Made by a program: the position numbers and the translations under genes
From: Torreya grandis
Taxonomy: Eukaryota; Streptophyta; Pinopsida; Cupressales; Taxaceae
Length of the DNA: 64,000 bases
Assembly (NCBI GenBank): GCA_037957365.1
Contig: JARHVA010002003.1
Span: 2,427,501-2,491,500 of the forward strand
Reading direction: 5' to 3'
Shown: positions 63,831 through 64,000 of the stretch, one piece after another
Position numbering within the stretch: the stretch's first letter is position 1
How the letters are laid out: the number at the start of each line of letters is the position of its first letter
Notes under the pieces: generated by a model
Database searches by the model: none
What the model saw: only the letters and a program-made list of their open reading frames with translations
Told to the model about the DNA's origin: nothing

Positions 63831-64000
63831 GTTCCTCTAACTTAACTATTGATATAATGTTTAAAAACAACCTTAAACATACTCTAAATAATGTGATCTA
63901 TCATCATTGATATATAAATGGTACTCCCTTAATATTTTCTATTATTTCTATGTATTATCAGGTACATGTATGAATGCTATATGCACGAATATGGTAAGTT
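63831..64000. other. Unassigned DNA upstream of the transposase exon
   Basis: Probably intron or upstream part of the decayed transposase gene; no frame is readable. Confidence 0.35.

Overview
This window looks like intergenic DNA from a large, repeat-rich plant nuclear genome. It is strongly AT-rich, has no intact cellular gene, and consists almost entirely of old, nested transposable elements whose reading frames are broken by scattered stop codons and indels. Very long LTRs, slow decay of old insertions, Ty3 elements of the Tat and chromovirus types, PIF1-like helicase remnants and a rare DDE transposase family would fit a gymnosperm. The species cannot be named from the sequence, and the gymnosperm call is inference.

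Layout. Positions 1-3200 hold a diverged 433-bp tandem duplication and otherwise unassigned AT-rich DNA. Positions 3203-3760 are a Ty1/copia fragment starting at its primer-binding site. From about 3780 to 7844 lie three head-to-tail remnants of a PIF1-like helicase. The third is cut in two by a huge LTR element (7845-31498, target duplication AATTA) and resumes at 31499. This element (Element 1) has LTRs of about 6.6 kb, a tRNA-Lys-like primer site, and a decayed gag-PR-archaeal-type RNase H-RT-RNase H-IN order typical of the Tat lineage. Each LTR carries the same long, sense-oriented decayed reading frame (about 3.3 kb) in its U3 region. The 5' LTR is interrupted by a short copia element (11097-14182) with two 425-bp LTRs, a primer site and a polypurine tract.

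Element 2 (about 32964-51978) resembles a large retrotransposon derivative (LARD). It has LTRs of about 4.9 kb around a 2.6-kb interior with no recognisable pol gene but a decayed minus-strand frame. Its left LTR is interrupted by a minus-strand chromovirus (34326-40671) with gag, PR, RT (YLDD kept), RNase H, IN and a chromodomain-like tail. That tail is itself split by a CpG-rich solo LTR (35061-35764, AAAAA target duplication).

From 51979 to the end the DNA is mostly unassigned. It contains a compound microsatellite (52700-53118), a strikingly well-preserved 512-bp palindrome (53119-53630), two unrecognised decayed coding stretches (about 54985-55920 plus strand and 56700-57335 minus strand), a 9-bp minisatellite leading into about five tandem copies of a roughly 555-bp unit (59906-62545), and a minus-strand decayed DDE transposase with recognisable splice sites (62733 to about 63830).

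The elements do not form a working gene system. Their nesting gives a relative history: helicase copies, then Element 1, then copia in its LTR; and Element 2, then chromovirus, then solo LTR. The best candidate for something undescribed is the long protein-coding frame embedded in the Element 1 LTRs, positioned like the U3 accessory genes of some animal retroviruses.
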